Assembly (NCBI GenBank): GCA_018061325.1
Contig: JAGOUJ010000003.1
Coordinates: 3,326-57,601 of the forward strand
From: Gammaproteobacteria bacterium
GTDB taxonomy: Bacteria; Pseudomonadota; Gammaproteobacteria; UBA6186; Azoamicaceae
Direction: 5' to 3'
Length of the DNA stretch: 54,276 nt
Made by a program: the position numbers and the translations under genes. The first letter of the stretch is position 1. Each line of letters starts with the position of its first letter. Of the stretch, positions 15,230 through 22,830 are shown piece after piece. The notes beneath the pieces were generated by a model. The model was not told where the DNA came from. It saw only the letters and a list, made by a program, of their open reading frames with translations, and searched no databases.

Positions 15230-16259
15230 AAAAGCGAAATCCCAAAACGCTTAAGATTTTAGAAGTTGTGCCATGCACAGCTGAAATAATCTTATCAAGG
15301 GTTCCTTCATGAATCACATAAGATACTTCAAAAATATCAGAGACTTCACTTTTGTGCATCAGATAATCATCGCTGGTGATAATGCGATCGATAAGCTTCA
15401 GGGCTAAGGCTTTTGTGCCATACCAATGCTCGCCGGTGGCCAAGCGTGTAATATCTAACTGTGATCGGTGTTCCAATACAAATGATTTAAAAAGATTGTG
15501 GGTATCTTCCAGTTCCTCTTTAAATTTTTCACGCGCCTTGTCAGTGTTTTCACCCAGCATGGTGAGGGTTGTTTTGTATTCGCCGGCGGTATGTTGTTCG
15601 ATATCAATCGAATGCTTTTTCAATAGACGGTTAAAATTAGGAATTTGTGCGAGCACGCCAATCGATCCAACAATGGCAAAGGGTGCAGCGATAATGGTAT
15701 TGGCCACTGAAGCCATTAAATAACCGCCACTGGCTGCCACTAAATCGATGCTGGCCGTGAGTGGAATATTGCGTTGGCGGATCCGCTGTAGTTGCGAGGC
15801 TGCTAAGCCATAATGGTGCACAAAACCGCCGGCACTTTCTATAATAGCCAGTACTTCGTCAGCGGGTGTGGCAACCGATAGGATTGCCGTAATGCTTTGA
15901 CGTAGATTTTCTACCTCTGAAGCTTGCATATCACCTTCAAAACGTAATACGAAAAGACGCGATTGAGGGATTGTTTCGCCCATTTTTTGTAGGCGTTTGT
16001 TGTTTTTTTCTTCCAGTTTTTCTTGTTTTTTACGTTCTTTTTTGAGTGCTTTTATTTCGTGTTTGCTAAAAAGTACCTCTTCTAAAGTTTCGCGCATGGC
16101 ATCGAACTTATCGTTTATTTTTTCAATCTCGATGGATTCGCCTTCGCGATGACGCTGATCCATTATAAACATTAAAAAAAGAATACCCCCGACACAGAGT
16201 AGGGCTATGGTCATAATTTTGGCACAGAACATACCATATTCTAAAAGGAAATGGGTCAC
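15228..16259 (-). CDS. sohB: SohB/SppA-like S49 membrane peptidase
   Basis: The 343-residue protein has an N-terminal membrane segment (MTIALLCVGGILFLMFIM, about 16-33), a charged coiled-coil stretch rich in Lys/Glu (about 65-90), and an S49 protease domain. DLVAASGGYLMA carries the nucleophile Ser, and AGEYKTTLTMLG the general-base Lys, the Ser-Lys dyad of SohB/SppA. These inner-membrane enzymes degrade signal peptides or membrane fragments on the periplasmic side. Length matches E. coli SohB (about 349). Single gene, convergent with fliA. Confidence 0.9.
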   Translation of the reverse strand: MTHFLLEYGMFCAKIMTIALLCVGGILFLMFIMDQRHREGESIEIEKINDKFDAMRETLEEVLFSKHEIKALKKERKKQEKLEEKNNKRLQKMGETIPQSRLFVLRFEGDMQASEVENLRQSITAILSVATPADEVLAIIESAGGFVHHYGLAASQLQRIRQRNIPLTASIDLVAASGGYLMASVANTIIAAPFAIVGSIGVLAQIPNFNRLLKKHSIDIEQHTAGEYKTTLTMLGENTDKAREKFKEELEDTHNLFKSFVLEHRSQLDITRLATGEHWYGTKALALKLIDRIITSDDYLMHKSEVSDIFEVSYVIHEGTLDKIISAVHGTTSKILSVLGFRF

Positions 16260-16329
16260 GCAAGACTCCTCGGCTCTTTTTGAATGTGCTAGTCTAACCC
16301 TTCAGCGGTAAATAGCAAGAGGCCTGAAA

Positions 16330-16953
16330 GTGCTGCGTGTACAAAACTTAGCCTATGCCCGAGACCAACAGTCTGTATTTAGTGGATTAACTTTTAATGT
16401 CGATCCAGGCACGATCCTGCATATCAAAGGGGCTAATGGGGCTGGCAAATCTTCGCTTTTAAGGATCCTCGCAGGACTTTGTTCAGCATCTGCCGGTCGT
16501 TTGCATTGTACCGTCTCACCACTTTATATAGGGCATCAGATGGGGCTGCATCCAGCACTTAGCCCCGTACAAAATCTTTTATGGTTCATGAAGCTCCAAG
16601 ATCTGGGCAGCAGCCTGATGATCCCCGTCATCCATGATGCGCTCAGCGAATTAGATTTAGCAGAAGAGGCACTCAGGCCTTGTAAGACCCTTTCTAAGGG
16701 GCAATATCAGCGTGTGGGCTTAGCACGCTTAAGGCTTGATCCCGCCAAGCTTTGGATTTTGGATGAGCCTTGTACAGGATTGGATGCCAGGGGGATCCAT
16801 TTTCTCGAGGCATGCTATGAGAGGCAGCTTCAGCGAGGGGGTGCCATTGTCATAGCAAGCCATCAGGACTGTTTGGGGGATGCTTTTCAAACACAGGTAA
16901 TCACCTTAGCGTCTTTATCGATGCCCGTGCATGCAGGCACTACCTATGTTTAG
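16330..16953 (+). CDS. ccmA: Haem exporter ATP-binding subunit CcmA
   Basis: The 207-residue ABC ATPase has Walker A GANGAGKS (about 34-41), signature LSKGQYQR and Walker B LWILDEPCTGLD. CcmA with CcmB drives release of holo-CcmE in cytochrome c maturation at the inner membrane. The GTG start at 16330 has AGAGG upstream. It is the first gene of a compact ccmABCDEFGHI operon and overlaps ccmB. Confidence 0.93.
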   Translation: MLRVQNLAYARDQQSVFSGLTFNVDPGTILHIKGANGAGKSSLLRILAGLCSASAGRLHCTVSPLYIGHQMGLHPALSPVQNLLWFMKLQDLGSSLMIPVIHDALSELDLAEEALRPCKTLSKGQYQRVGLARLRLDPAKLWILDEPCTGLDARGIHFLEACYERQLQRGGAIVIASHQDCLGDAFQTQVITLASLSMPVHAGTTYV

Positions 16954-17614
16954 GGCATTCTGGGGTCTATTAAGGCGGGATTGTATGATTTATAGCCAGC
17001 ATTCTGCCGATCCCTTAGCCGCCTTGGGATTTTTTAGTCTGATCACCAGCCTTTTTCTGATTCTTTTTGGTTTCCTACCCACGCTGTTAGTTCAGATAGG
17101 CCCTGCCCTTATTTGGATGGCTGTTTTGCTTTCTTTATTGATAACTATTGAGTCTATCTTACGATCCGATTACCAAGCAGGTGCCTTAGATCACCTTATT
17201 TTAAGCAGACATCCTCTGGCGGTTTTATGTTTTGCTAAAATGCTTGCCCATATGTTTTTCATAGGATTACCTTTGTTGCTAGTAGCCCCTGTGGTTGGGG
17301 TGCTATTTCACTTCAATCGTGCAGCTGTGGTAGCATTAGCACTCAGTTTATTGTTAGGGATCCCTACTATCAGTTTAATCGCGAGTGTGGGCGCTGCTTT
17401 AACGCTGGGTTTAGAGCGAGGTGCTTGGCTGGTCATGCTGCTTATTTTACCTTTATTATTACCGCTCATACTCTTAGGTGTTCATGTGGTCATAGGTGCC
17501 GCCCAAGGTCTTCCTTGGCAGGCAGATATTTTATTATTAAGCGCTTTATTAACATTCAGCTTAGTCACAGCGCCTCTGTTGATGGCCTTTACCTTAAGAG
17601 TTAGTTTGGAATGA
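16946..17614 (+). CDS. ccmB: Haem exporter permease CcmB
   Basis: A 222-residue hydrophobic protein with about six membrane spans. The start FRAFWGLLRRDC, then HSADPLAALGFF, fits the CcmB family N-terminus, so ATG 16946 is chosen over the in-frame ATG 16931; both overlap the end of ccmA. CcmB is the membrane partner of CcmA. The stop overlaps the start of ccmC by four bases, implying coupled translation. Confidence 0.92.
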   Translation: MFRAFWGLLRRDCMIYSQHSADPLAALGFFSLITSLFLILFGFLPTLLVQIGPALIWMAVLLSLLITIESILRSDYQAGALDHLILSRHPLAVLCFAKMLAHMFFIGLPLLLVAPVVGVLFHFNRAAVVALALSLLLGIPTISLIASVGAALTLGLERGAWLVMLLILPLLLPLILLGVHVVIGAAQGLPWQADILLLSALLTFSLVTAPLLMAFTLRVSLE

Positions 17615-18321
17615 TTGCTTTAAAGCAGATTTACCGTCTTACTTATTATACAATCCCCGGTTTCGGGTTCTTAGCGCTCATCACACTCGGTTTTGGCTTG
17701 TATAGCGGATTCTATTGTGCACCGGCCGATTATCAACAAGGCGATGCTTTTAGGATCATGTATGTCCATGTGCCTGCAGCCTTCTTGTCCTTAGGTATTT
17801 ATAGTTTTATGGGCGTAAATGCCTTTATTTTTCTTGTGTGGCGCATTAAATTAGCCGATATGCTAGCAGCCAGTAGTGCCTCCATCGGTGCTACCTATAC
17901 ACTGATTGCCCTTATTACGGGTGCACTGTGGGGTAAGCCTATGTGGGGTACCTGGTGGATCTGGGATGCACGCTTAAGCTCTGAGTTAATCTTGCTTTTT
18001 TTATACTTAGGTTATAGTGCTTTACGGAGTGCAATACCCGGTACCGATCGTGCAGCCAAGGCCTCTGCTATTTTAGCCATTATAGGGTTGGTCGATATTC
18101 CGATTATTCATTTCTCAGTGCAATGGTGGGCGACCTTACATCAGGGACCCAGCCTCGCGTCTTTTTCAAAACCCAGCATTGCCTTTAGCATGTTATATCC
18201 TTTAGTTCTCATGATAGTGGCTTTTGTCTTTTTTTACCTGACCGTGCTCGGTATAAAAGTGCGCACTCTGATCACCCTGCGTGAAAAAAACAGCCAATGG
18301 TTAAGGGCTTGTTTAGTATGA
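17611..18321 (+). CDS. ccmC: Haem-handling protein CcmC
   Basis: The 236-residue protein has six predicted spans and the tryptophan-rich haem-binding WWD motif WGTWWIWDARLSSELIL in its middle third. Conserved histidines are in MYVHVPAAF and in IIHFSVQWW. CcmC hands haem to CcmE on the periplasmic face. It is encoded with ATGA overlaps on both sides. Confidence 0.95.
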   Translation: MIALKQIYRLTYYTIPGFGFLALITLGFGLYSGFYCAPADYQQGDAFRIMYVHVPAAFLSLGIYSFMGVNAFIFLVWRIKLADMLAASSASIGATYTLIALITGALWGKPMWGTWWIWDARLSSELILLFLYLGYSALRSAIPGTDRAAKASAILAIIGLVDIPIIHFSVQWWATLHQGPSLASFSKPSIAFSMLYPLVLMIVAFVFFYLTVLGIKVRTLITLREKNSQWLRACLV

Positions 18322-18488
18322 TTCTAAGCCATACAGCTGCGATTTTTTCAGCCATGCTTACAACCTTTTTATTATTGAGTTTTCAGCTTGTTAGCAGTCT
18401 TATACAATGGCGTAAAGCACGCAAGCAGGTTTACGAGATGCTTTTAAAAGGCCAGCATTTAGGCGGAAGGAAAAGCCGTGAGTCCTAA
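18318..18488 (+). CDS. ccmD: CcmD small membrane protein
   Basis: A 56-residue protein starting at ATG 18318, overlapping the ccmC stop. It has one membrane span (about 5-25) followed by a basic segment (IQWRKARKQVYEMLLKG), the usual CcmD topology. CcmD is needed to release holo-CcmE from CcmABC. A start at 18297 would lie further inside ccmC. It overlaps ccmE by 11 bases. Confidence 0.8.
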   Translation: MILSHTAAIFSAMLTTFLLLSFQLVSSLIQWRKARKQVYEMLLKGQHLGGRKSRES

Positions 18489-18891
18489 GCAGAAACATCG
18501 TTTAGTGGGCCTCATACTTTTAATCATCGCTTCTATGGCGACAGCCTATTTAGTGGTGATGGCGCTACGGGAAAATGTTCATTTTTTTTTTAACCCCTTA
18601 GAAGTTAGCCATGCCAAAGCTGCGATAGGCACACGGATCCGGGTAGGGGGTATGGTTCAAGAAGGAAGTCTTATTAGAAAAGAGGGTTTAACCGTGGAAT
18701 TTCTGATCAGAGATGCTAAAAACTTAGAAGCGTCGAAACAGGCTATCAAAGTTCAGTATACAGGGTTATTGCCCGATCTTTTTAGAGAAGGACAGGGTAT
18801 TGTGGTGAGCGGCATTTTACAGAGCCCCTCTTTTTTAATGGCAGAAGAAGTGTTAGCAAAACATGATGAAAATTATAAACCAAGAGAATAG
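18478..18891 (+). CDS. ccmE: Periplasmic haem chaperone CcmE
   Basis: The 137-residue protein has an N-terminal membrane anchor (LVGLILLIIASMATAYLVVMAL), an OB-fold core (IGTRIRVGGMVQEGS) and the haem-attachment motif LAKHDENYKP near the C-terminus, with the His that binds haem covalently and the conserved Tyr four residues later. It begins with GTG 18478. CcmE carries haem from CcmC to CcmF/H. Confidence 0.95.
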   Translation: MSPKQKHRLVGLILLIIASMATAYLVVMALRENVHFFFNPLEVSHAKAAIGTRIRVGGMVQEGSLIRKEGLTVEFLIRDAKNLEASKQAIKVQYTGLLPDLFREGQGIVVSGILQSPSFLMAEEVLAKHDENYKPRE

Positions 18892-18916
18892 ATCAATGTC
18901 ATTGACAGATCTCATT

Positions 18917-18946
18917 GTAGGGGCCGGCCTCGATCCCGGCCCCTAC
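18917..18946. repeat. GC-rich perfect hairpin between ccmE and ccmF
   Basis: GTAGGGGCCGG (18917-18927) and CCGGCCCCTAC (18936-18946) form an 11-bp perfect stem with an 8-base loop. There is no T run after it, so it is not a standard terminator. It is much richer in GC than its surroundings and looks like an inserted REP-like palindrome. It may adjust expression of the downstream half of the operon. Confidence 0.8.
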
Positions 18947-18975
18947 GGGTGATACAAATTGAAGGAACCATTCTA

Positions 18976-20892
18976 GTGTTACCAGAAATAGGTCTTTTTT
19001 GTCTTATTTTAGCGCTATGTTTGGCCATACTACAATGTGTCTTACCTCTATGGGGCTTGCTACGACATCGTACACCCTGGATGCAAGTAGCACGTCCTCT
19101 GGCCATGGGTCAGAGCTTTTTGATCAGCATCGCTTTTTTTCTACTATGTTATCTTTTTAGTGTGGATGATTTTTCGGTGCTTTATGTGGCCGAGCAATCC
19201 CATTCTGCACTTCCCTTCATCTATAAAATAGGGGCTGTATGGGGTGGACATTCGGGATCGTGGCTCCTGTGGGTTTGGCTTCTCAGTCTATGGACCCTTG
19301 TATTCACGCAAGGCTCACGTACATTACCGACCGTTTTTACGGCACGTGTATGGATTGTATTGGGTCTTATCAGTGTAGGCTTTTTGCTTTTTTTACTCAG
19401 TGTCTCCAATCCTTTTTTACGCATCTTACCGGTACCCTTGGAAGGGCGCGATTTAAACCCTCTTTTACAAGATATGGGGCTTATGATCCATCCCCCTTTG
19501 TTGTATCTGGGTTATGTGGGTTTTGCGATGCCTTTTGCGTTTGCGGTGGGTGTGTTAGGGGGGAAGGACATCGATTATCCTTGGGCCAAATGGATGCGTC
19601 CTTGGGTCTTATCGGCCTTTGCCTGTTTGAGTATTGGGATCGCGCTGGGGAGTTGGTGGGCCTATCATGAATTAGGTTGGGGTGGATGGTGGTTTTGGGA
19701 TCCGGTGGAAAATGCCTCATTAATTCCTTGGTTGTTAAGTATTGCCCTCATCCATGCATTGATGATGTCGGATAAGCGAGCTTTAGCATTCGCCTGGAGT
19801 TTATGGCTGGCGATAATGGTATTTGCCATGAGTTTAGTTGCTTCTTTTTTAGTGCGTTCTGGTATTTTAATTTCTGTGCATACTTTTGCCAATGATCCGG
19901 GACGGGGTGTTTTTCTATTAGCCTTTATCTTTTTGCTTATCGGAGGGACGCTCTTATTGTATGCCTATCGGGTAAAGCAATGGTATAGGCCCAAGCCGCT
20001 GACTTTTTTTTCCAGAGAAGGCCTGATGTTACTAGGCAGTGCTTTATTAGTGGTGGCTGCTATGACCATTCTTTTGGGTACGCTATTCCCTCTCCTCTAT
20101 GAGGCCCTGTTTCATGATAAAATATCAGTGGGTTTACCGTACTTTAATAAAGTTTTTGTACCCCTCATACTGCCTGTTTTATGGTTGGTGCCTTTAGGTC
20201 CAGTCATGCATTGGGGTGACAATACCCAGGCTTTGGTCTGGCGCAGTTTTCGTAGGCTATTGCTGCTCAGTTTGGTATTGGGTTTTGGGATCCCTTGGTT
20301 CATGCAGGGCCGGGTTTATTGGCAAGTTGGCATCGGATTATCTACAGGTTTCTGGATTATTTTAGGTACCTTGAAACATTTCGCTCACAAGACAGGCTAT
20401 AAGATAATCGCCATAAAACATTTATCTTTGGGTGCTTGGGGTATGTTATGGGCACATATGGGAACGGCTGTTTTAGTCATAGGTGTTACCGTACTATCCC
20501 ATTATTCTGTGGATAAAGATGTCTATATGCATCCTGGACAATCCTTGCGTATAGGGGTGCATGATTTGCTGTTTAAAAAACTGGCGGTTTTAGAAGGTCC
20601 TAATTATATCGCGCATCAGGCCCATTTTGTGCTCAATCCAGGATCGAAGACGGTTAGGGATCTGTGGCCTGAAAAACGTATTTATATTGCGAGCGCTAGC
20701 CGTATGACGGAAGCGGCAATTGCAAGTATTGGTTTTGGAGATATTTATATTGCCATGGGATCGCTCATTAAAGATGATTATTGGTCTTTTCGAATCTGTT
20801 ACAAGCCCTTGATGCACGGGGTATGGGTTGGGGCAGGCATGCTCATGGTGGGGGGGCTTTTATCAAGCGTAGGCCGTCGACGGAGGGTATAA
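18976..20892 (+). CDS. ccmF: Cytochrome c haem lyase subunit CcmF
   Basis: A roughly 638-residue polytopic protein. GTG 18976 is preferred because it gives the family start LPEIGLFCLILALCLAI and has AAGGA upstream; GTG 18949 would add nine residues. The WWD haem domain GWGGWWFWDPVENASLIPW and the earlier WGGHSGSWLLW are present. CcmF with CcmH ligates haem to the CXXCH motif of apocytochromes. It is preceded by the hairpin at 18917-18946. Confidence 0.95.
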   Translation: MLPEIGLFCLILALCLAILQCVLPLWGLLRHRTPWMQVARPLAMGQSFLISIAFFLLCYLFSVDDFSVLYVAEQSHSALPFIYKIGAVWGGHSGSWLLWVWLLSLWTLVFTQGSRTLPTVFTARVWIVLGLISVGFLLFLLSVSNPFLRILPVPLEGRDLNPLLQDMGLMIHPPLLYLGYVGFAMPFAFAVGVLGGKDIDYPWAKWMRPWVLSAFACLSIGIALGSWWAYHELGWGGWWFWDPVENASLIPWLLSIALIHALMMSDKRALAFAWSLWLAIMVFAMSLVASFLVRSGILISVHTFANDPGRGVFLLAFIFLLIGGTLLLYAYRVKQWYRPKPLTFFSREGLMLLGSALLVVAAMTILLGTLFPLLYEALFHDKISVGLPYFNKVFVPLILPVLWLVPLGPVMHWGDNTQALVWRSFRRLLLLSLVLGFGIPWFMQGRVYWQVGIGLSTGFWIILGTLKHFAHKTGYKIIAIKHLSLGAWGMLWAHMGTAVLVIGVTVLSHYSVDKDVYMHPGQSLRIGVHDLLFKKLAVLEGPNYIAHQAHFVLNPGSKTVRDLWPEKRIYIASASRMTEAAIASIGFGDIYIAMGSLIKDDYWSFRICYKPLMHGVWVGAGMLMVGGLLSSVGRRRRV

Positions 20893-20894
20893 GG

Positions 20895-21434
20895 ATGATG
20901 CGTTTTCTAGGGCCATTTTTTATTTTTATAGTGCTTTTAGGGCTTTTGTATAAGGGGTTAATGCTTGATCCTGCACGCACCCATACCACATTACTGGATA
21001 AGCCCTCGCCTATTTTCGAAATAGGCACGGTCGCAGATCCACAGCAACGGGTAACCGAGGCCCTGTGGCAGGGCAAAGTAAGCGTTTTAAATGTGTGGGC
21101 GAGTTGGTGTTCAGTCTGTGAAGCAGAACATAAGCTATGGATCGATTTGGCTAAAACACAGGATCAGTCCTGTTGGCAGTTGGTGGGCTTGAATTATCAT
21201 GATCCTTTAGAAGATGCGCGCCATTTTTTGAATACACATGGCGATCCTTATGGGGTCAATCTTTTTGATGAACAAGGTACGCTGGGTATGGAGTATGGTG
21301 TTTATGGTACTCCCGAGACTTTTGTGATTGATCAAAAGGGTGTGATTCGTTATCGACATCCCGGGGGACTTACAAAACCAGAGTGGGATAAGGATGTTTG
21401 GCCTTTGATTCAACAGTTGTGTGAGGCAGGTTAA
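20895..21434 (+). CDS. ccmG: Thiol-disulfide reductase CcmG (DsbE)
   Basis: The 179-residue protein starts at ATG 20895 with GGAGG eight bases upstream, inside the end of ccmF's context. It has a membrane anchor at residues 4-20, then a thioredoxin fold with VWASWCSVCEAEH (CxxC active site) and the cis-proline loop YGVYGTPETFVID. CcmG reduces apocytochrome c thiols in the periplasm. Normal size for DsbE. Confidence 0.95.
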   Translation: MMRFLGPFFIFIVLLGLLYKGLMLDPARTHTTLLDKPSPIFEIGTVADPQQRVTEALWQGKVSVLNVWASWCSVCEAEHKLWIDLAKTQDQSCWQLVGLNYHDPLEDARHFLNTHGDPYGVNLFDEQGTLGMEYGVYGTPETFVIDQKGVIRYRHPGGLTKPEWDKDVWPLIQQLCEAG

Positions 21435-21441
21435 GGATTTG

Positions 21442-21891
21442 ATGCGAATGGGCAATCGTTCATCCCCTCCCGAATCCTCCCCCGCTGTGCTGGAGAGTGC
21501 TATGGATATCTATCCTTTTGCAGATCCAGCGCAGCAAGTCTTGTTTAACAAGATTATTCATGAATTACGCTGTAGTGTGTGTCAGAACCAAAATCTGGCA
21601 GATTCTATGGCACCTTTGGCCATCGATTTACGTGCAGCGATCTATAAACAAGTTTTGGCCCATTTTCAGGAACAAGCGATTATTGATTTTGTTAGCCATC
21701 GTTATGGAGCCTTTGTTTTATACGATCCACCGATGGTGTGGGGTACGGCATTATTGTGGGGTGGACCGCTGATCATGCTGTGTGTGGTATTTATTTGTTT
21801 AAAGCGATTATTCAGAATACCCTCTCCCCATAGGGGAGAGGGTCCCGCTTCGCTGCGGGTGAGGGGGCTTAATGCTGATACTTTTTTATAG
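21442..21891 (+). CDS. ccmH: CcmH (N-terminal domain type), with altered ends
   Basis: The core is clear: HELRCSVCQNQNLADSMAPLA holds the CxxC that reduces apocytochrome c, followed by the three-helix domain (DLRAAIYKQVL, DFVSHRYGAFVLYDPP) and a C-terminal span. Two things are odd. The N-terminus, about 20 residues before MDIYPF, is polar and lacks the expected signal peptide. And the last 24 or so residues (IPSPHRGEGPASLRVRG onward) are encoded by a REP-like element. ATG 21442 is chosen for AAGGA four bases upstream; ATG 21502 is also possible. Confidence 0.85.
   Translation: MRMGNRSSPPESSPAVLESAMDIYPFADPAQQVLFNKIIHELRCSVCQNQNLADSMAPLAIDLRAAIYKQVLAHFQEQAIIDFVSHRYGAFVLYDPPMVWGTALLWGGPLIMLCVVFICLKRLFRIPSPHRGEGPASLRVRGLNADTFL
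21819..21868. repeat. REP-like double hairpin at the ccmH/ccmI junction
   Basis: ACCCTCTCCCC (21819-21829) pairs with GGGGAGAGGGT (21833-21843), an 11-bp perfect stem. A second hairpin follows, CCCGC (21844-21848) with GCGGG (21855-21859), then GTGAGGGGG. The same order (long CTCTCCC hairpin, short hairpin, TGAGGG) is seen at 49296. It encodes the end of CcmH and supplies GAGGGGG four bases before the ccmI start. Confidence 0.9.
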
Positions 21892-22384
21892 TGTCATCAT
21901 TTTATTAACAGGCTTTGCCTGTCTTTTCTTTATACCCTGGATAGGTGCGGGGCGTGCTTCCCTTGTTTTAAGTCTTTTCGTATGTCTTGGTAGCTATAGT
22001 TTGTATAAACTGTGGGGCAATGATCTGGATTTCAATCAATATTATGCGCTTAGCGCTATCCGTGAGAGGCAGCAGCACCTAGCACTGCGTGCACGCTTGG
22101 TTAATCTATCAAAAGCTGAATATGCTTTAAGGGTACGCTTAGAGCGCGTGCCCGATGCACCGCGTCTCAACTGGCAATTAGAAGATCTACTGGCACAACG
22201 TGCCATGCTTGCGGGGGCATGGCGAGAGGCTTATAAGCATTGGCAGGTGGCATTGCTTGCACTCTCGAAGGATCCATTAAGCGATCCATTACGCACACAG
22301 AGTCAGCAAAAAATAGAGCAAATGATGACTATTTTAAAGCCTTTTATGCAGAATTCACCCAACCCGCCGCATAAGGCACTTTGA
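21872..22384 (+). CDS. ccmI: CcmI-like cytochrome c biogenesis protein
   Basis: This 170-residue protein has two N-terminal membrane spans (LILFYSVIILLTGFACLFFI and ASLVLSLFVCLGSYSLYKLW), then a TPR-like helical domain (LEDLLAQRAMLAGAWREAYKHWQVALLAL). That is a short form of CcmI, which presents apocytochrome c C-termini to the ligation complex. The call rests on topology and its place at the end of the ccm operon. Its ribosome site lies in the REP-like element and the start overlaps ccmH by 20 bases. Confidence 0.65.
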   Translation: MLILFYSVIILLTGFACLFFIPWIGAGRASLVLSLFVCLGSYSLYKLWGNDLDFNQYYALSAIRERQQHLALRARLVNLSKAEYALRVRLERVPDAPRLNWQLEDLLAQRAMLAGAWREAYKHWQVALLALSKDPLSDPLRTQSQQKIEQMMTILKPFMQNSPNPPHKAL

Positions 22385-22416
22385 TGAAACCTAAGTACTA
22401 GGACGCTGTTTAATAA

Positions 22417-22435
22417 GTTTTTCCGAGTGTGCATG
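22417..22435. repeat. 19-bp repeat, copy 2
   Basis: Exact second copy of the 13204-13222 sequence, between the convergent ccmI and response-regulator genes, 12 bases from the stop of the latter. Confidence 0.85.
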
Positions 22436-22446
22436 AGGGGCTCGAT

Positions 22447-22830
22447 TTAAGACCCCGTGTGTATACGGTTGTAACGATCTAAAATATCAAATAAAGCCTG
22501 GTTATCGTTCGACTTGATGACAAAGTCATTCATGCCTGCCTTTTTAGCGACTTCCAGATCTCTTGGATCTTCGCTCGCCGTGAGTGCGATAATGGGTATT
22601 TTTTTGCAAAGATCAGGGAGTTCGCGGATTATTTTTGCGGCTTCATGACCATTCATAAGTGGCATATACAGATCCATAATGACCAGATCAAAAGCAGCTG
22701 CATTGGTTTTAAGATTTTCAATGGCTTCTTGGCCTGTACCGACCGCATGTACGGTATGGCCTCTCTGGCTTAAGAGCATAGACATGCCTGTACGAATGGT
22801 ACGGCTATTATCAACAAAAAGCAGCTTCAT
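22447..22830 (-). CDS. Single-domain (CheY-like) response regulator
   Basis: The 127-residue receiver domain has LLFVDNS near the start, phospho-acceptor Asp53 in LVIMDLYMPLMNG, Thr84 (ALTAS) and Lys106 (VIKS). One acidic-pocket residue is Asn8 rather than Asp, which may weaken Mg binding. There is no output domain. ATG 22830 overlaps the transporter stop as TGATG, so translation is probably coupled; longer frames would run into the transporter gene. No cognate kinase is in the window. Such proteins relay signals by contact or act as phosphate sinks. Confidence 0.88.
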   Translation of the reverse strand: MKLLFVDNSRTIRTGMSMLLSQRGHTVHAVGTGQEAIENLKTNAAAFDLVIMDLYMPLMNGHEAAKIIRELPDLCKKIPIIALTASEDPRDLEVAKKAGMNDFVIKSNDNQALFDILDRYNRIHTGS

